From contig NZ_MQUR01000056.1 of assembly GCF_001953875.1 (NCBI RefSeq), positions 1-52,007 on the forward strand: DNA of 52,007 bases. The letters are read 5' to 3'. The stretch comes from Streptomyces amritsarensis. Its GTDB lineage: Bacteria; Actinomycetota; Actinomycetes; Streptomycetales; Streptomycetaceae. A model generated the notes under the pieces. The model made no database searches, was not told the origin of the DNA, and was given only the letters and a program-made list of their open reading frames with translations. Position numbers and translations under genes: made by a program. Positions 33,203-41,291 of this stretch are shown piece after piece (position 1 is the first letter of the stretch; every line of letters begins with the position of its first letter).

Positions 33203-33801
33203 TGCCTCAGGGACAGCCGTCCGTCGTTCCGGACGACGGACTCACCACCCGACAGCGGCGCAACCGCCCGCTCGTCTTCGTCCACACCGGGCCCGGCAAG
33301 GGCAAGTCCACGGCGGCTTTCGGGCTGGCGCTGCGCGCCTGGAACCAGGGCTGGCCGATCGGGGTGTTCCAGTTCGTCAAGTCGGCGAAGTGGAAGGTCG
33401 GCGAGGAGAACGCGCTGAAGGTGCTCGGCGCCTCCGGCGAGGGCGGCGCCGTGGTCTGGCACAAGATGGGCGAGGGCTGGTCCTGGGTGCAGCGGGACGC
33501 GCAGCTCGACAACGAGCAGGCGGCGAAGGAGGGCTGGGAGCAGGTCAAGCGCGACCTGGCCGCCGAGACGCACAGGCTGTACGTGCTGGACGAGTTCGCG
33601 TACCCGATGCACTGGGGCTGGATCGACGTCGACGAGGTCATCGAGGTGCTGCGGAACCGGCCCGGGACCCAGCACGTGGTGATCACGGGCCGCAACGCGC
33701 CGCAGAAGCTGGTGGAGTTCGCCGACCTCGTCACCGAGATGACGAAGGTGAAGCACCCGATGGATGCCGGCCAGAAGGGCCAGAAGGGCATCGAGTGGTG
33801 A
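33202..33801 (+). CDS. cobO: Cob(I)yrinic acid a,c-diamide adenosyltransferase CobO
   Basis: A 199-residue ATP:corrinoid adenosyltransferase of the CobA/BtuR/CobO type. HTGPGKGKSTAAFG is the P-loop near residue 31; VFQFVKSAKWKVGEEN, LYVLDEFAYPM and VVITGRNAPQKL follow in family order, ending DAGQKGQKGIEW. It transfers the adenosyl group to cob(I)yrinate diamide. Stop overlaps the cobB start by four bases (GTGA), so both are translated together. Confidence 0.94.
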   Translation: MPQGQPSVVPDDGLTTRQRRNRPLVFVHTGPGKGKSTAAFGLALRAWNQGWPIGVFQFVKSAKWKVGEENALKVLGASGEGGAVVWHKMGEGWSWVQRDAQLDNEQAAKEGWEQVKRDLAAETHRLYVLDEFAYPMHWGWIDVDEVIEVLRNRPGTQHVVITGRNAPQKLVEFADLVTEMTKVKHPMDAGQKGQKGIEW

Positions 33802-35228
33802 CCTCGTTCGACATGCCCCGGCTGGTCGTCGCCGCGCCGTCGTCGGGCAGCGGCAAGACCACCGTGGCCACGGGCCTGATGGCGGCCTTCGCGGAGCGCG
33901 GCCTCGCCGTGTCCCCGCACAAGGCCGGGCCCGACTACATCGACCCCGGCTACCACGCGCTGGCCACCGGTCGGCCGGGACGCAACCTCGACGCCTTCAT
34001 GTGCGGGCCCGAGCTGGTCGCCCCGCTGTTCGCGCACGGGGCGGCCGGGTGCGACCTGGCCGTGGTCGAGGGCGTGATGGGGCTCTACGACGGAGCCGCG
34101 GGCCGGGGCGAGCTGGCGTCGACGGCGCAGGTGGCGAAGCTGCTGCGGGCGCCGGTGGTGCTGGTGGTCGACGCGTCCTCGCAGTCGCGGTCGGTGGCGG
34201 CGCTGGTGCACGGCTTCGCGTCCTTCGACCCGCAGGTGCGCCTCGGCGGCGTGATCCTCAACAAGGTCGGCTCCGACCGGCACGAGGTGATGCTGCGGGA
34301 GGCCCTGGAGGAGGCGGGGATGCCGGTGCTCGGTGTCCTGCGGCGGGCCCCTCAGGTGGCCACGCCCTCGCGCCACCTGGGGCTGGTGCCGGTGGCGGAG
34401 CGGCACACCGACGCGCTGGCCGCCGTGGCGGCGCTGGCCGAGCAGGTCAGGGCGGGCTGTGACCTGGGCGCGCTGATGGCACTGGCGCGGACGGCCCCGC
34501 CGCTGTCCTGCGAGCCGTGGTCGCCGGCGTCGCAGGCGCCGGGGGCGGGGCGCAGCCACGGCAACGGCAACGGCGCCGCACGGCACGGCCGACCCGTCAT
34601 CGCGGTCGCCGGCGGGGCCGCGTTCACGTTCTCGTACGCCGAGCACGCGGAACTGCTCACCGCCGCCGGGGCGGAGGTCGTCACCTTCGACCCGCTGCGG
34701 GACGAGGCGCTGCCCGAGGGGACCGGCGGCCTGGTGATCGGCGGCGGCTTCCCGGAGGTGTACGCGCCCGAGCTGTCCGCCAACCGGGCACTGCGCGAGG
34801 CGGTCTCCGCGTTCGCCGCGGCCGGCGGTCCGGTGGCGGCCGAGTGCGCCGGGCTGCTGTACCTGGCGCGGTCGCTGGACGGCAAGCCCATGTGCGGGGT
34901 GCTCGACGCGGACGCGCGGATGTCGGAGCGGCTGACCCTCGGCTACCGCGAGGCGGTGGCGGTGTCCGACAGCTCGCTGGCGGCGGCCGGTACCCGGCTG
35001 CGCGGGCACGAGTTCCACCGGACGGTGATCGAGCCGGGCGCCGGATCGGCTCCCGCGTGGGGGTTCACGCACCCGGAGCGCCGGGTCGAGGGCTTCGTCC
35101 GGGAGGGCGTGCACGCCAGCTATCTGCACACGCACTGGGCGGCGCAGCCGTCGGTCGCCCGCCGTTTCGCCGAGGCCGCTGCCGCGTGGACGGCGACCGT
35201 GCGGGAAGACGCGGCAGCACGGCCGTGA
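33798..35228 (+). CDS. cobB: Cobyrinate a,c-diamide synthase CobB/CbiA
   Basis: A 476-residue amidotransferase. The N-terminal domain has AAPSSGSGKTTV (residues 11-22), HKAGPDYIDPGYH and VEGVMGLYDG. The C-terminal GATase-like domain has Cys350 in AECAGLLYL and HASYLHTHW. A Gly/Asn-rich linker (around 255-265) separates them. It amidates hydrogenobyrinic or cobyrinic acid at a and c. Start GTG 33798; an in-frame ATG at 33813 is an alternative. The gene converges on the ZIP transporter with an 11-nt gap. Confidence 0.94.
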   Translation: MTSFDMPRLVVAAPSSGSGKTTVATGLMAAFAERGLAVSPHKAGPDYIDPGYHALATGRPGRNLDAFMCGPELVAPLFAHGAAGCDLAVVEGVMGLYDGAAGRGELASTAQVAKLLRAPVVLVVDASSQSRSVAALVHGFASFDPQVRLGGVILNKVGSDRHEVMLREALEEAGMPVLGVLRRAPQVATPSRHLGLVPVAERHTDALAAVAALAEQVRAGCDLGALMALARTAPPLSCEPWSPASQAPGAGRSHGNGNGAARHGRPVIAVAGGAAFTFSYAEHAELLTAAGAEVVTFDPLRDEALPEGTGGLVIGGGFPEVYAPELSANRALREAVSAFAAAGGPVAAECAGLLYLARSLDGKPMCGVLDADARMSERLTLGYREAVAVSDSSLAAAGTRLRGHEFHRTVIEPGAGSAPAWGFTHPERRVEGFVREGVHASYLHTHWAAQPSVARRFAEAAAAWTATVREDAAARP

Positions 35229-35239
35229 ACCCCGCCGGC

Positions 35240-35965
35240 TCATTCCGCGACGCCCACCACGAGCCAGATCCCGGCCACCCCGCCCACCGTGCACATCAGC
35301 GTGGACAGGGCGGGGTGCTTGTGGTGCGCCTCGGGCAGGATCTCGGCGGCAGCGAGGTAGAGCAGGATGCCTCCGAAGAAGCCGAGGTAGGCGCCGAGGG
35401 GTTCCTCCGGAAGGGTGAACAGCAGAGTGGACGCGGCGCCCACCACCGGGGCGACGGCGTCCGCGAAGAGCATCATCAGGGCCTTGCGGCGGTCGTTGCC
35501 GTAGAGGCTGGTGAGCGTGTACGTGTTGAACCCGTCGGCGAAGTCGTGGGTGATCACGGCCAGTGCCACGGCCACGCCCATTCCGCCGCCGATCTGGAAG
35601 GCCGCGCCCAGCGCCACCCCGTCGGCGAGGCTGTGGCCGACCATCGCGGCGGCCGCGGTGAGCCCGACCTGCGGGACGCGCGCGCCGTTCTCGGCGCCGT
35701 GCGCGGCCTGCCGCACGGCCAGCAGCCGTTCGACGACGTGGGCGACCAGGAAGCCGGCCACGAAGAGCAGCAGGGCGAGCGGGACGCCGAAGACCTCCCG
35801 GCCCGCCGCGTGCAGGGCTTCCGGGAGCAGGTCGAGGCCGACGACGCCGAGCATCAGCCCGCCCGCCAGGCCCAGCACGAGGTGGCGGCGGTCGGTGACG
35901 CGCTGCGCCGTCCAACCGCCCAGCAGGGTCATCAGGAACGCGCCCAGCGCCACGATCACGGCCAT
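35240..35965 (-). CDS. ZIP family metal transporter
   Basis: A 241-residue membrane protein with about eight helices. ZIP marks are the amphipathic helix-4 metal motif AAAAMVGHSLADGVALG (His, Asp) and helix 5 VITHDFADGFNTY (His, Asp), with AAEILPEAHHKH near the C-terminus. ATG 35965 is chosen over an extension to 36001. It is the only gene on the opposite strand within the cobalamin cluster. ZIP proteins move divalent metals (Zn, Fe, Mn, sometimes Co or Ni) into the cytosol; its place suggests cobalt, but this is untested. Confidence 0.85.
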   Translation of the reverse strand: MAVIVALGAFLMTLLGGWTAQRVTDRRHLVLGLAGGLMLGVVGLDLLPEALHAAGREVFGVPLALLLFVAGFLVAHVVERLLAVRQAAHGAENGARVPQVGLTAAAAMVGHSLADGVALGAAFQIGGGMGVAVALAVITHDFADGFNTYTLTSLYGNDRRKALMMLFADAVAPVVGAASTLLFTLPEEPLGAYLGFFGGILLYLAAAEILPEAHHKHPALSTLMCTVGGVAGIWLVVGVAE

Positions 35966-36093
35966 GTGCCCCTGAATACAGACTCCTCGGCCCGTGCGCA
36001 CGTCCGCGCGCGGGTGGTGGGCGTAGCGGTGTTGACGAACGACCGGTGTCCGGTGATGTGCCGGTGACCGTGACTACGGAGGGAGGCCCCGCG

Positions 36094-37515
36094 GTGGGTG
36101 AGTACACGACGCGGCTGGTGGTCGGGGTCGGCGGCCGTGCGGGGGTGTCCGTCGAGGAGGTCTGCGCCCTGGTCGAGGAGACGCTGCGGGGCGCCGGGTT
36201 GGCCGCGGAAGCGGTCACGGCGCTGGCCACGCTGGACTCCAAGGCGGCCGAGGCCGGGATCGCCGGCGCGGCGAAACGTTTCGGCGTACCCGTTCTCGGC
36301 TATCCCGCGGATCGGCTGGCCGCGGTCGCCGTACCGCACCCCTCGGAGGCGGTGCGGGCCGAGACCGGGACCCCCTCGGTGGCGGAGGCCGCGGCACTCG
36401 CGGCGGGCGGGGAACTCCTCGTGCCCAAGCGGCGCTCCGTGTCGGCGACCTGCGCGGTGGCGACGTCCGAGGCGCACGACCTGCGCCACCACGGGGACGC
36501 CGAGGTGGCGGACGCGGGCTCCGACCTGGTGGATCTCGCGGTCAACGTACGGGCGCACACGCCCCCGGAGTGGCTCAGGCAGCGGATCGCCGCCTCCCTG
36601 GGGGACCTCGCCGCGTATCCCGACGGGCGGGCGGCCCGCGCGGCGGTGGCGGCCCGGCACGGGCTGCCGGTCGAGCGGGTGCTGCTGACGTCCGGGGCGG
36701 CGGAGGCCTTCGTGCTGATCGCGCGTGCCCTGGGCGCCGTCCGGCCGGTGGTGGTGCACCCGCAGTTCACCGAGCCGGAGGCGGCCCTGCGGGACGCCGG
36801 GCACCGGGTCGGGCGTGTGGTGCTGCGGGCCGCGGACGGGTTCCGGCTCGATCCGGCGGCCGTGCCGCCGGACGCGGACCTGGTGGTCGTCGGCAATCCG
36901 ACCAACCCGACGTCGGTGCTGCACCCGGCGGCGGTCCTGGCCGGGCTGGCCCGTCCGGGCCGGATCCTGGTGGTGGACGAGGCGTTCATGGACGCCGTCC
37001 CGGGCGAACGGGAGGCCCTCGCGGGCCGGACGGACCTGCCGGGGCTGGTGGTGCTGAGGAGCCTGACGAAGACGTGGGGTCTGGCGGGGCTGCGGATCGG
37101 CTACGTGCTGGCCGAGCCCGAGGTGATCGCGAAGCTGGCGGCGGCGCAGCCGCTGTGGCCGGTGTCCACGCCCGCTCTGGTGGCGGCCGAGGCCTGCGTG
37201 GCTCCGGCGGCGCTGGCCGAGGCGGAGGAGGCGGCGCGCCGGATCGCGGTGGACCGGGCCCATCTGCTGGCCGGGCTGGCGGAGTTCGACGAGGTGGACA
37301 TCGCGGGCGTGGCGGAGGGGCCGTTCGTCCTGATCCGGGTGGCGGACGGTGCGGAGGTCCGCACCCGGCTGCGGGCCCTGGGCTTCGCGGTCCGGCGCGG
37401 AGACACCTTCCCCGGGCTGGACCGGAGCTGGCTCCGGCTGGCGGTGCGCGACCGGGCGACGACGGGCCGGCTGCTGCAGGCCCTGGACCGCGCCTTGGCC
37501 CTGACCTCCCGCTGA
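36094..37515 (+). CDS. cobC: CobE-domain / CobC aminotransferase fusion (Rv2231c family)
   Basis: A 473-residue two-domain protein. Residues 1-115 resemble the CobE/CbiG C-terminal domain (RLVVGVGGRAGVSVEEV, LATLDSKAAEAGI, AAKRFGVPVLGYPADRL). Residues about 140-470 are a fold-type I PLP enzyme: LTSGAAEAF, NPTNPTSVLHP, VDEAFMDAVPGE, and the Schiff-base Lys326 in SLTKTWGLAGLRIGY, as in threonine-phosphate decarboxylase CobC/CobD. GTG 36094 has GGAGGGAGG upstream and begins just before the CobE domain; the frame is open to 36046. It would make aminopropanol phosphate, with CobE handling a precorrin intermediate. Confidence 0.85.
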   Translation: MGEYTTRLVVGVGGRAGVSVEEVCALVEETLRGAGLAAEAVTALATLDSKAAEAGIAGAAKRFGVPVLGYPADRLAAVAVPHPSEAVRAETGTPSVAEAAALAAGGELLVPKRRSVSATCAVATSEAHDLRHHGDAEVADAGSDLVDLAVNVRAHTPPEWLRQRIAASLGDLAAYPDGRAARAAVAARHGLPVERVLLTSGAAEAFVLIARALGAVRPVVVHPQFTEPEAALRDAGHRVGRVVLRAADGFRLDPAAVPPDADLVVVGNPTNPTSVLHPAAVLAGLARPGRILVVDEAFMDAVPGEREALAGRTDLPGLVVLRSLTKTWGLAGLRIGYVLAEPEVIAKLAAAQPLWPVSTPALVAAEACVAPAALAEAEEAARRIAVDRAHLLAGLAEFDEVDIAGVAEGPFVLIRVADGAEVRTRLRALGFAVRRGDTFPGLDRSWLRLAVRDRATTGRLLQALDRALALTSR

Positions 37516-37665
37516 CCTGGCGCTTTCCCCCTCCCCGCCCTCCCTGACCTGCACGTTCTTGGCAGCTCACGGGGCGGGGCCACTCGAACGGCCCACCTAC
37601 GATGGCCGCGGGGGCGGGGCCGTCCGAGGATCCCCGCATCGGTTCGCGAAACGACGGGGGCACAG

Positions 37666-38898
37666 ATGAGGGCATCCGCCGCGACAGGCGCAGCGCTGGC
37701 CGCACTGGTGGCCGCGGGCGGCGCGCTGTACGCCGTACCGCAGCTGCTCGACGGGGACGGCGCGCGCTCCGCCCAGCAGCAGCTGGGGGGCGAGCCGGGC
37801 GGTGCCACGACGTCCCGGCCGGCGGCGCCCGCCGCCCCCGCGGGGCGGCCGTTCACCCTGCTGGCGACCGGGGACATCATCCCCTACCCGTCGATCATCC
37901 AGCGGGCGGGGGAGGACGCCGGCCAGGCGGGGGAGTACGACTTCCGGAAGATACTCGCGGGGGTGAAGCCCCTGGTCTCCGCCGCCGACCTGGCGATATG
38001 CCACCACGAGATACCGTACGGGCGCCCCGGCGGCCCCTACACCGGCTATCCAGCCTTCAAGGCCCCGCACCAGCTGGCGGACGCCCTCAAGGACGCCGGG
38101 TACGACGGGTGTTCCACCGCCTCGAACCACACGCTGGACGACGGCTACGAGGGCCTGGCCCGCACCCTGGACCACCTGGACCGGGTCGGCATCCCGCACG
38201 TGGGCTCGGCGCGCAGCGCCCAGGAGGCCCAGGCCCCGGCCCTGCTCTCCGCTGGCGGCGCGCAGGTCGCCCAGCTGTCGTACACGTACGGCACGAACGG
38301 CATCCCGCTCCCCCGCGACAAGCCGTGGGCCGTGAACCTGATCGACCAGGACCGGATCATCGCCGACGCCCGCGCGGCCCGGGCGGGCGGCGCGCACGTG
38401 GTGGTGCTCAGCGTCCACTGGGGCACCGAATGGCAGACGGCGCCCGACGCGCAGCAGAGGGAACTGGCGCAGGCGCTGACCGCCTCCCGCTCGGCCGACG
38501 GCCTCCCCGACATCGACCTGATCATCGGCACGCACAACCACGTGCCGCAGCCCTACGAGAAGATCAACGGCACCTGGGTGGTCTTCGGCATGGGCGACCA
38601 GGTCGCCAGCTTCGTCCCGGCCGCCAAGCTGCGCGGCAACCAGTCCTCGGTGCCCCGCTTCACCTTCGCCCCGGCGGCGGACCGTCCCGGCCGCTGGGAG
38701 GTGGTGAAGGCCGAGTACCTCACGCAGTACTCGGACATGGGTCCGCCGTTCCGCGTCGTCTGCGCCTCCTGCGCGGCCTCCGACGAGGCGCTCCCGGCCG
38801 CGAAGCGGGACGAGTACGCGCGGATCGACCGGCAGGTCACCGACGCCGTGATGTCGCGGGGTGCGGGCGGGCAGGGACTGGCCCACGCCACCCGTTGA
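37666..38898 (+). CDS. CapA family protein (metallophosphatase fold)
   Basis: A 410-residue protein with an N-terminal membrane anchor or signal (ATGAALAALVAAGGALYAVP) and a Pro/Ala linker. The CapA/PGA_cap core has LLATGDIIPYPS, ADLAICHHEIP, ASNHTLDDGYEGL, SVHWGTEW and IIGTHNHVPQPYE, the metal-ligand pattern of calcineurin-like phosphoesterases. Bacillus CapA takes part in poly-gamma-glutamate export, but most CapA-like proteins are of unknown role and no capB/capC lies nearby. It is located outside the membrane and transcribed alone, converging on the LAETG protein gene. Confidence 0.85.
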   Translation: MRASAATGAALAALVAAGGALYAVPQLLDGDGARSAQQQLGGEPGGATTSRPAAPAAPAGRPFTLLATGDIIPYPSIIQRAGEDAGQAGEYDFRKILAGVKPLVSAADLAICHHEIPYGRPGGPYTGYPAFKAPHQLADALKDAGYDGCSTASNHTLDDGYEGLARTLDHLDRVGIPHVGSARSAQEAQAPALLSAGGAQVAQLSYTYGTNGIPLPRDKPWAVNLIDQDRIIADARAARAGGAHVVVLSVHWGTEWQTAPDAQQRELAQALTASRSADGLPDIDLIIGTHNHVPQPYEKINGTWVVFGMGDQVASFVPAAKLRGNQSSVPRFTFAPAADRPGRWEVVKAEYLTQYSDMGPPFRVVCASCAASDEALPAAKRDEYARIDRQVTDAVMSRGAGGQGLAHATR

Positions 38899-38943
38899 GC
38901 ACTCCCCTCCGATGTGCTCGCCGGGTGGCGGGGGTTCCCGTGG

Positions 38944-38969
38944 CCCGGCCCGCCGCGCGGCGGGCCGGG
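38944..38969. terminator. Perfect 26-bp palindrome, bidirectional terminator
   Basis: CCCGGCCCGCCG-CG-CGGCGGGCCGGG lies between the convergent CapA-like and LAETG genes. Confidence 0.7.
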
Positions 38970-38995
38970 GTGCGGACCGGGGGTGCCCGGCGGCT

Positions 38996-39961
38996 CTACC
39001 GGGTCCCGCCCCGGCGGGTCAGGAAGAGCGCACCGCCGCCGAGCACGAGCAGGGTCAGCGCGCCGCCCGTGAGGTAGGGGGTGAGCGAACCGCCCCCGGT
39101 CTCGGCCAGGTTGGCGTCCGCGGGGCCGCCCGAGCCGGAGCCTGCGGAACCGGTGGTGGTGCCCGGGCCGGCGGTGGCGCCGCCGGTGCCCGTCCCGGTC
39201 TGGGTCTTGATGTCGGGCTGCTCGGGCACCTTCGTCGTCGGGGCCGGGCCCTTGGGGGACTCGCAGTGCGCCTCGGCCAGCACGATCTCGCCGTCGACCT
39301 GCGCCACGTTCAGGTTCAGCGGGTTCACGGCCACCTTCAGGCGGAGCGCGGCCGCGGCGGCCGTGGTGGAGGTGGTCTCGGTGCCGGACAGCTCCAGGCT
39401 GACCATGCCCACCCCCGGGACCTCGACCTTGGTGGGGCCGCCCGCGGACAGGGTGACCTTCTTGCCGAGCGCGGTCACCGTGCCGAGGACGTTCGCGCTG
39501 GCCACCGGCTTCTTGCCGGCCTCGCAGACGGCCTTGGAGGTGACCTTCTCCACCTCGATCAGCGAGAGCAGCGGCAGCCCGGGCACGTGCACGCGCGCCG
39601 TGGCCAGATTCGCCTCGGCCTCCGCCTTCGTCCGGTCCGCGGTGGCCCTGGAGGTGGCGACGTCCGCGCGCAGGACGCTCACCGGCCTGTTCCCCTCGAC
39701 CCCGTCCAGGGTGACGGTCAGCGCCGTCTTCTCGGCCTTCGCGGGGGCGGTGACCTCGTTGAGGGTCGCCTTCATCGGGACGTGCACGCTCTTGTTGAGC
39801 AGGCCCACGTCCAGTCCGGTGCGCAGGACGACGGCGCCGGCCTTGCCCTCTCCGCCGGCCGGGGTGCCTCCTGTGGCGGAGGCGGGCGGTGCCGTGAGCA
39901 GGACGACCGCTCCCGCGGCGAGCAGAGCGGCCGCGGGCATGCGGAAGGTGTTGCTGTTCAA
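38996..39961 (-). CDS. SCO1860-type LAETG-anchored surface protein
   Basis: A 321-residue exported protein. Signal peptide: MNSNTFRMPAAALLAAGAVVLLTAPPASATGG. The central domain (about 35-240) is beta-rich with two Cys (AVCEAGKK and AHCESPKG) that may pair. A Gly/Thr/Pro-rich stalk leads to LAETGGG, a hydrophobic helix (LTGGALTLLVLGGGALFL) and TRRGGTR, a class E sortase signal. So it is attached to peptidoglycan. The TTG at 39961 gives a full n-region; ATG 39940 is an alternative. Next to the cobalamin cluster, as in S. coelicolor, but no link to it is known. Function unknown. Confidence 0.85.
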   Translation of the reverse strand: MNSNTFRMPAAALLAAGAVVLLTAPPASATGGTPAGGEGKAGAVVLRTGLDVGLLNKSVHVPMKATLNEVTAPAKAEKTALTVTLDGVEGNRPVSVLRADVATSRATADRTKAEAEANLATARVHVPGLPLLSLIEVEKVTSKAVCEAGKKPVASANVLGTVTALGKKVTLSAGGPTKVEVPGVGMVSLELSGTETTSTTAAAAALRLKVAVNPLNLNVAQVDGEIVLAEAHCESPKGPAPTTKVPEQPDIKTQTGTGTGGATAGPGTTTGSAGSGSGGPADANLAETGGGSLTPYLTGGALTLLVLGGGALFLTRRGGTR

Positions 39962-40148
39962 GGTGTGGAACCCCCGGGGAGTTGGGTGCCGTCGCGCGGC
40001 CAATGGGGGACATCGCGCGCGCCGACGGCTTCGACCCTGGGAATCCTTACTCAATGTGGGTGACAGGGCAGCTACCTGAGGGCACTTCACCCCAAAGGGT
40101 GGTTTCCGTGCGGGGTTTCGATTTGCGGCCCGGCTCACCGCGCCGCGT

Positions 40149-41261
40149 TCAGGCCCTGACCCTGCCGTCGACGACCACCCGGCGCGGCTGCGCCAGGACG
40201 CCCACGTCGGCCCGCGGGTCGGCGTCGTAGACCACCAGGTCCGCCGGCGCACCCTCGGTGAGCCCCGGCCGGCCGAGCCATGCGCGTGCGGCCCAGGCCG
40301 TCGCGGAGAGCGCGTCCGATGCCGGGATCCCGGCCTTGACCAGCTCGGCGACCTCCGCCGCGACCAGCCCGTGCGGCAGGGAACCCCCCGCGTCGGTGCC
40401 GACGTAGATCTGGATGCCGGCGTCGTAGGCGGACCGGACGGTGTCGTAGCGGCGCTCGTGGAGCCGGCGCATGTGTGCCGACCAGCGGGGGAACTTCGCG
40501 TCGCCGCCCGCCGCGAGCTTCGGGAAGGTCGCGATGTTGACGAGGGTGGGGACGATGGCGACCCCGCGCTGTGCGAACAGCGGGATGGTGTCCTCGGTGA
40601 GGCCGGTGGCGTGTTCGATGCAGTCGATGCCCGCCTCGACGAGGTCGCGCAGCGAGTCCTCGGCGAAGCAGTGCGCGGTGACCCGGGCACCCAGCCGGTG
40701 CGCCTCGGCGATGGCCGCCTCGACCTCGGCGCGCGGCCAGCACGCCGTCAGGTCGCCGGCGTCGCGGTCGATCCAGTCGCCGACCAGCTTCACCCAGCCG
40801 TCGCCGCGCCGCGCCTCGCGGCCGACGTACTCGACGAGGTCGGCCGGCTCGATCTCGTGGGCGTAGTTGCGGATGTAGCGGCGGGTGCGCGCGATGTGCC
40901 GGCCCGCCCGGATGATCTTCGGGAGGTCCTCGCGGTCGTCGATCCAGCGGGTGTCGGAGGGCGATCCGGCGTCGCGGATCAGCAGGGTGCCCGCGTCCCG
41001 GTCGGTGAGGGCCTGGCGTTCGGCCGTGTCGGCGTCGACCGGGCCGTGGGCGTCCAGTCCCACGTGGCAGTGCGCGTCGACCAGGCCGGGCAGGACCCAG
41101 CCGGTGACCGTGGTGGTCTCGCGGGCGCCGGGCGGGCGCTCGTAGGAGACGCGCCCGCCGACCACCCAGAGCTCGTCGCGGACCTCGTCGGGCCCGACCA
41201 GCACCCGCCCCTTCACGTGCAGCACCTCGCCCGTGCCGCTCACATCGCTCACATCGCTCAT
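40149..41261 (-). CDS. Amidohydrolase (imidazolonepropionase/prolidase-like)
   Basis: A 370-residue cytosolic metal hydrolase of the Amidohydro_1 group. DAHCHVGLDAHG gives the first two His ligands. The bridging Lys and further His are expected in WVKLVGDW and ARVTAHC, with IEHATG in strand 6 and YVGTDAGGSLPHG for the final Asp. The N-terminal and C-terminal strands (ADLVVYDADPRAD) complete the usual composite beta domain. The substrate class is often peptides or cyclic amides; nothing narrower can be said. Its ATG at 41261 is about 30 nt past the stop of the class V aminotransferase-like gene, so the two may form an operon. Confidence 0.85.
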   Translation of the reverse strand: MSDVSDVSGTGEVLHVKGRVLVGPDEVRDELWVVGGRVSYERPPGARETTTVTGWVLPGLVDAHCHVGLDAHGPVDADTAERQALTDRDAGTLLIRDAGSPSDTRWIDDREDLPKIIRAGRHIARTRRYIRNYAHEIEPADLVEYVGREARRGDGWVKLVGDWIDRDAGDLTACWPRAEVEAAIAEAHRLGARVTAHCFAEDSLRDLVEAGIDCIEHATGLTEDTIPLFAQRGVAIVPTLVNIATFPKLAAGGDAKFPRWSAHMRRLHERRYDTVRSAYDAGIQIYVGTDAGGSLPHGLVAAEVAELVKAGIPASDALSATAWAARAWLGRPGLTEGAPADLVVYDADPRADVGVLAQPRRVVVDGRVRA

Positions 41262-41291
41262 GGCGGCACTGTACGTGCGGCCCCCGCGGCG

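Noticed and set aside
33207..36242. 1011-codon minus-strand open frame
   Set aside because: Antisense to cobO and cobB and overlapping the real ZIP gene in a different frame.
39982..40230. 82-codon open frame in the gap before the LAETG gene
   Set aside because: It continues antisense into the amidohydrolase and has no ribosome-binding site or similarity that I can see.
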